DNA of 16,234 nt, taken from contig CANHOY010000016.1 in NCBI GenBank assembly GCA_947462495.1, forward strand, positions 1-16,234, given 5' to 3'. Origin of the DNA: Bacteroidota bacterium. GTDB lineage: Bacteria; Bacteroidota; Bacteroidia; Chitinophagales; Chitinophagaceae. Of this stretch, positions 14,503 to 16,234 are shown in pieces; position 1 is the stretch's first letter, and each line of letters begins with the position of its first letter. The notes beneath the pieces are model-generated. The model was not told where the DNA came from, ran no database searches, and was given only the letters and a program-made list of their open reading frames with translations. The position numbers were made by a program, and so were the translations under genes.

Positions 14503-15921
14503 TTATTTTTTTATTGGTTCCGTGTTTACCTCCCAATGATCGGTTCTAAATAAATTAACAGGTAAGCCTTCTTTGTTAAATAAATTAGGCATGGCTGTAT
14601 TGTTAAATGCGAAACGAACCGCTACGGGACTTTTAACATTTTTATTAAAGACTACCACGGTGTTGCCCACAATTTTTGCTTGTGCAGGATAAAATATTTT
14701 ATCCTCATTGGCTATTTCAAAAAAAGGAATTGCCTCCCCTTTCGATATCAATCCATTATTGGCATTATTAAACTGAATGCTAATTTTATCTTTGTCAATG
14801 GTATGTGATTGATAAGTTGGGCTTTGACAAGCAATAGTAGTAAAGCCATAGGTTTGGTTTAAAGCTAAATCACTTAGTCTTTTAGCCACTTCTATTTTAC
14901 GTGTTGGGTGAATATTAGTGGTATCTGGAATCAAATCTGTAATCACTACCATGCCTGTTCCTTGATGACCAGCCACTTTTGATTGTGCTTCTCTTAATAA
15001 GGCGCCTATATTATTATTACCATAAGCGAAAGGAGCAATTTGAACAAAATAGAATGGGAAATTATTATTCCAATGATGTCTCCAAGCATCAATCATTCCT
15101 GTAAATAATTTTTCATAGGCATAATGAGTTCCCGTATTGCTTTCTCCTTGGTACCAAATTACACCAGCTATGGAATAATTGGTTAAAGGATAAATCATTG
15201 CATTGTAGGCTTTAGCCGTTTTATGGGGCCACCAAGCTACTTCACGTAAAGAATCAGCACCTTTTTTTATTATTGCCTCCTTATTAATAACATATTCTGG
15301 TGTCCAAGTTTCTGCTGGTGTACCGCCCCAATTTGAATTGATTAAGCCAATAGGACTATTCAAACTTTGATTTAAATTTTTTCCGAAGAAATAGCCAATA
15401 GCACTAAAATGTTTCATTTCTTCTGGGCTACATACCATCCATTTGCCTTCTAGATTATCCTGAGGAAAATTAGAAGTAGACTTGGCAACATAGAAAAAAC
15501 GAATGGACTTATTGGTTGCATTGGGCGCTTCCTCCAAGGTTTCCTTTAAACCTTGATCACCAGACCATTCCATATTGCTTTGCCCACCACATACCCAAAC
15601 TTCTCCAATTAAAACATCCTCTAATACAATGGTATTGCTAGCACTAATGGTAATTTGATAAGGGCCGCCTGCTGCTGGGGTTTTTATGTTGACTACCCAT
15701 TGAGCACCATTGCTTGTAGTTGCTTCGTAGGAATTGTTATCCCAATTTGTTTTGATAGTAACTTTTTCAGAAGGCGAAGCCCAGCCCCAAATTTTCACAG
15801 TTGATTTTTGTTGCAACACCATATGCGACCCAATGATATTGGGTAAGCGGACTGCTGCATTTAATGACGACCATCCTACTAATAAAATGGTTAATAGTAA
15901 AGTACATTTTTTCATTTTCAT
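14503..15921 (-). CDS. Secreted SGNH esterase of the sialate O-acetylesterase family
   Basis: A 472-residue exported esterase with an N-terminal signal (about residues 1-22, hydrophobic 7-21). ATG 15921-15919 is used; a second in-frame ATG two codons later is equally possible. A beta-sandwich N-terminal part (RLPNIIGSHMVLQQ at 25-38, WGWASPSEKV at 45-54) precedes the SGNH hydrolase domain: VWVCGGQSNMEWS at 108-120 with nucleophile Ser115, INSNWGGTPAETW at 194-206, GVIWYQGESN at 253-262 and NIHPTRK at 336-342 with catalytic His338. In most relatives the last motif reads DIHP; here Asn precedes Ile-His, and Asp333 may supply the acid (inference). The family removes acetyl groups from sialic acids, and in environmental bacteria often from acetylated plant or algal polysaccharides. 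Its position facing a GH5-like enzyme suggests deacetylation of a polysaccharide rather than of sialic acid. No sialidase or sialic-acid genes are visible. Confidence 0.92.
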   Translation of the reverse strand: MKMKKCTLLLTILLVGWSSLNAAVRLPNIIGSHMVLQQKSTVKIWGWASPSEKVTIKTNWDNNSYEATTSNGAQWVVNIKTPAAGGPYQITISASNTIVLEDVLIGEVWVCGGQSNMEWSGDQGLKETLEEAPNATNKSIRFFYVAKSTSNFPQDNLEGKWMVCSPEEMKHFSAIGYFFGKNLNQSLNSPIGLINSNWGGTPAETWTPEYVINKEAIIKKGADSLREVAWWPHKTAKAYNAMIYPLTNYSIAGVIWYQGESNTGTHYAYEKLFTGMIDAWRHHWNNNFPFYFVQIAPFAYGNNNIGALLREAQSKVAGHQGTGMVVITDLIPDTTNIHPTRKIEVAKRLSDLALNQTYGFTTIACQSPTYQSHTIDKDKISIQFNNANNGLISKGEAIPFFEIANEDKIFYPAQAKIVGNTVVVFNKNVKSPVAVRFAFNNTAMPNLFNKEGLPVNLFRTDHWEVNTEPIKK

Positions 15922-16155
15922 TGTTTATAAGATTAAAATACTAATTTAAATATTTAATTCCAGCGTTCTTTTTTTGGGCTACTATTTTTTGGGACACAAC
16001 GCAAAGGCTTAATAGACAAAGAATTCGGAGTAGTTTCAATTAAAATAGGTAAAAAATTAAAAAATGATTTGACAGTAGTCAAAGAGAAAATTAAATTTAA
16101 TACTTTTATGTTATTAATTTAACCTTACCTTTAAAATACATTAAAATTTATTATT
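15922..16155. other. Divergent intergenic region, 234 bases
   Basis: This AT-rich gap separates the divergent acetylesterase gene and the last gene. It holds a palindrome and promoter candidate (16068-16099), a near direct repeat TTTTTTGGG (15970-15978 and 15985-15993), and a plus-strand frame of 54 codons without a usable start (15958-16122). No structured RNA family was recognised. The near direct repeat and GCGTT/AACGC flanks at 15963-15967 and 15998-16002 are too short to interpret. Confidence 0.6.
16068..16099 (+). promoter_or_regulatory. Candidate promoter overlapped by a TTTGAC/GTCAAA palindrome
   Basis: TTTGACAGTAGTCAAA at 16068-16083 is a perfect 6+4+6 inverted repeat, the size and form of a dimeric repressor site. 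Its TTTG (16068-16071) is also a good -33 element, followed after 20 bases by TAAATTTA at 16092-16099. The same bases read as TTGACA, 17 bases, TAAATT in a sigma-70-like view. The overlap of palindrome and -33 element suggests a repressible promoter for the Tat-exported gene starting 57 bases downstream. No regulator gene is in view. Confidence 0.4.
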
Positions 16156-16234
16156 ATGTCATTTAATAGAAGAAAATTCATTTCCCTTACCGCACTTACT
16201 GCTGGAACATTAGGGGTTAGTAATCGTATTTTTG
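16156..16234 (+). CDS. Start of a Tat-exported protein, cut by the window edge
   Basis: Only 26 codons from ATG 16156 are visible. They encode a clear twin-arginine signal, NRRKFISLTALTAGTLG, as in the other two Tat-type genes of the window. The mature part is outside, so no product can be named. By analogy with local neighbours it might be another Gfo/Idh/MocA or TIM-barrel protein, but nothing in the visible sequence shows this. Confidence 0.75.
   Translation, partial: MSFNRRKFISLTALTAGTLGVSNRIF

Noticed and set aside
15963..16002. GCGTT/AACGC inverted repeat around two T-runs
   Set aside because: Five-base arms with a loop of about 30 bases and no sensible position for a terminator of either neighbour; likely chance.
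1..16234. A novel defence, mobile or CRISPR-like system
   Set aside because: No nuclease, helicase, transposase, integrase, toxin-antitoxin pair or spaced direct repeats were found on either strand; all sizeable genes fall into known enzyme or propeller families.

Overview
The window looks like a chromosomal segment of a Bacteroidota bacterium, probably a Chitinophagaceae-like member (family level is inference). The evidence is low GC, no Shine-Dalgarno sequences before the genes, candidate promoters of the Bacteroidota type (TTG, 20 bases, TAnnTTT-like), and export signals that repeatedly place Gln right after the predicted Ala cleavage site (the 'Q-rule' of this phylum). Genes are tightly packed with alternating strands. 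There is no tRNA, rRNA, CRISPR array, insertion sequence, phage gene or SusC/SusD pair.

Layout. 1-2841 (minus strand): a probable three-gene operon, transcribed apbE (FAD:protein FMN transferase), then a formylglycine-generating-enzyme-like protein lacking the catalytic cysteines, then a Tat-exported Gfo/Idh/MocA oxidoreductase that runs off the left edge. 2897-3814 (plus): a Tat-exported TIM-barrel protein of the hydroxypyruvate isomerase type. 3848-4900 (minus): an AlkB-type membrane di-iron alkane monooxygenase without its electron carriers. 4969-6255 (plus): a secreted M20 amidohydrolase with a strong intrinsic terminator. 6261-10243 (minus): a large secreted beta-propeller (VPS10/BNR type) translationally coupled by an ATGA overlap to a lipoprotein serine hydrolase of the class C beta-lactamase family. 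10354-14490 (plus): a divergent paralogue of that propeller followed by a GH5-like endoglycosidase. 14503-15921 (minus): a sialate O-acetylesterase-family SGNH esterase. 16156-end (plus): the first 26 codons of another Tat-exported protein.

All but one of the eleven substantial genes, plus the partial gene at the right edge, encode exported proteins; the exception is AlkB, an integral membrane protein. The theme is therefore envelope or extracellular processing of small organic substrates: glycoside and ester hydrolysis (GH5, acetylesterase), amide hydrolysis (M20), and sugar or polyol oxidation and isomerisation (Gfo/Idh/MocA, TIM barrel). How the genes cooperate beyond the two operons is inference. 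I do not see a clearly new defence or mobile system. The best leads are the apbE / cysteine-less FGE-like / Tat oxidoreductase operon, the divergent propeller pair with its coupled hydrolase, and terminator hairpins written into the coding ends of opposing genes.
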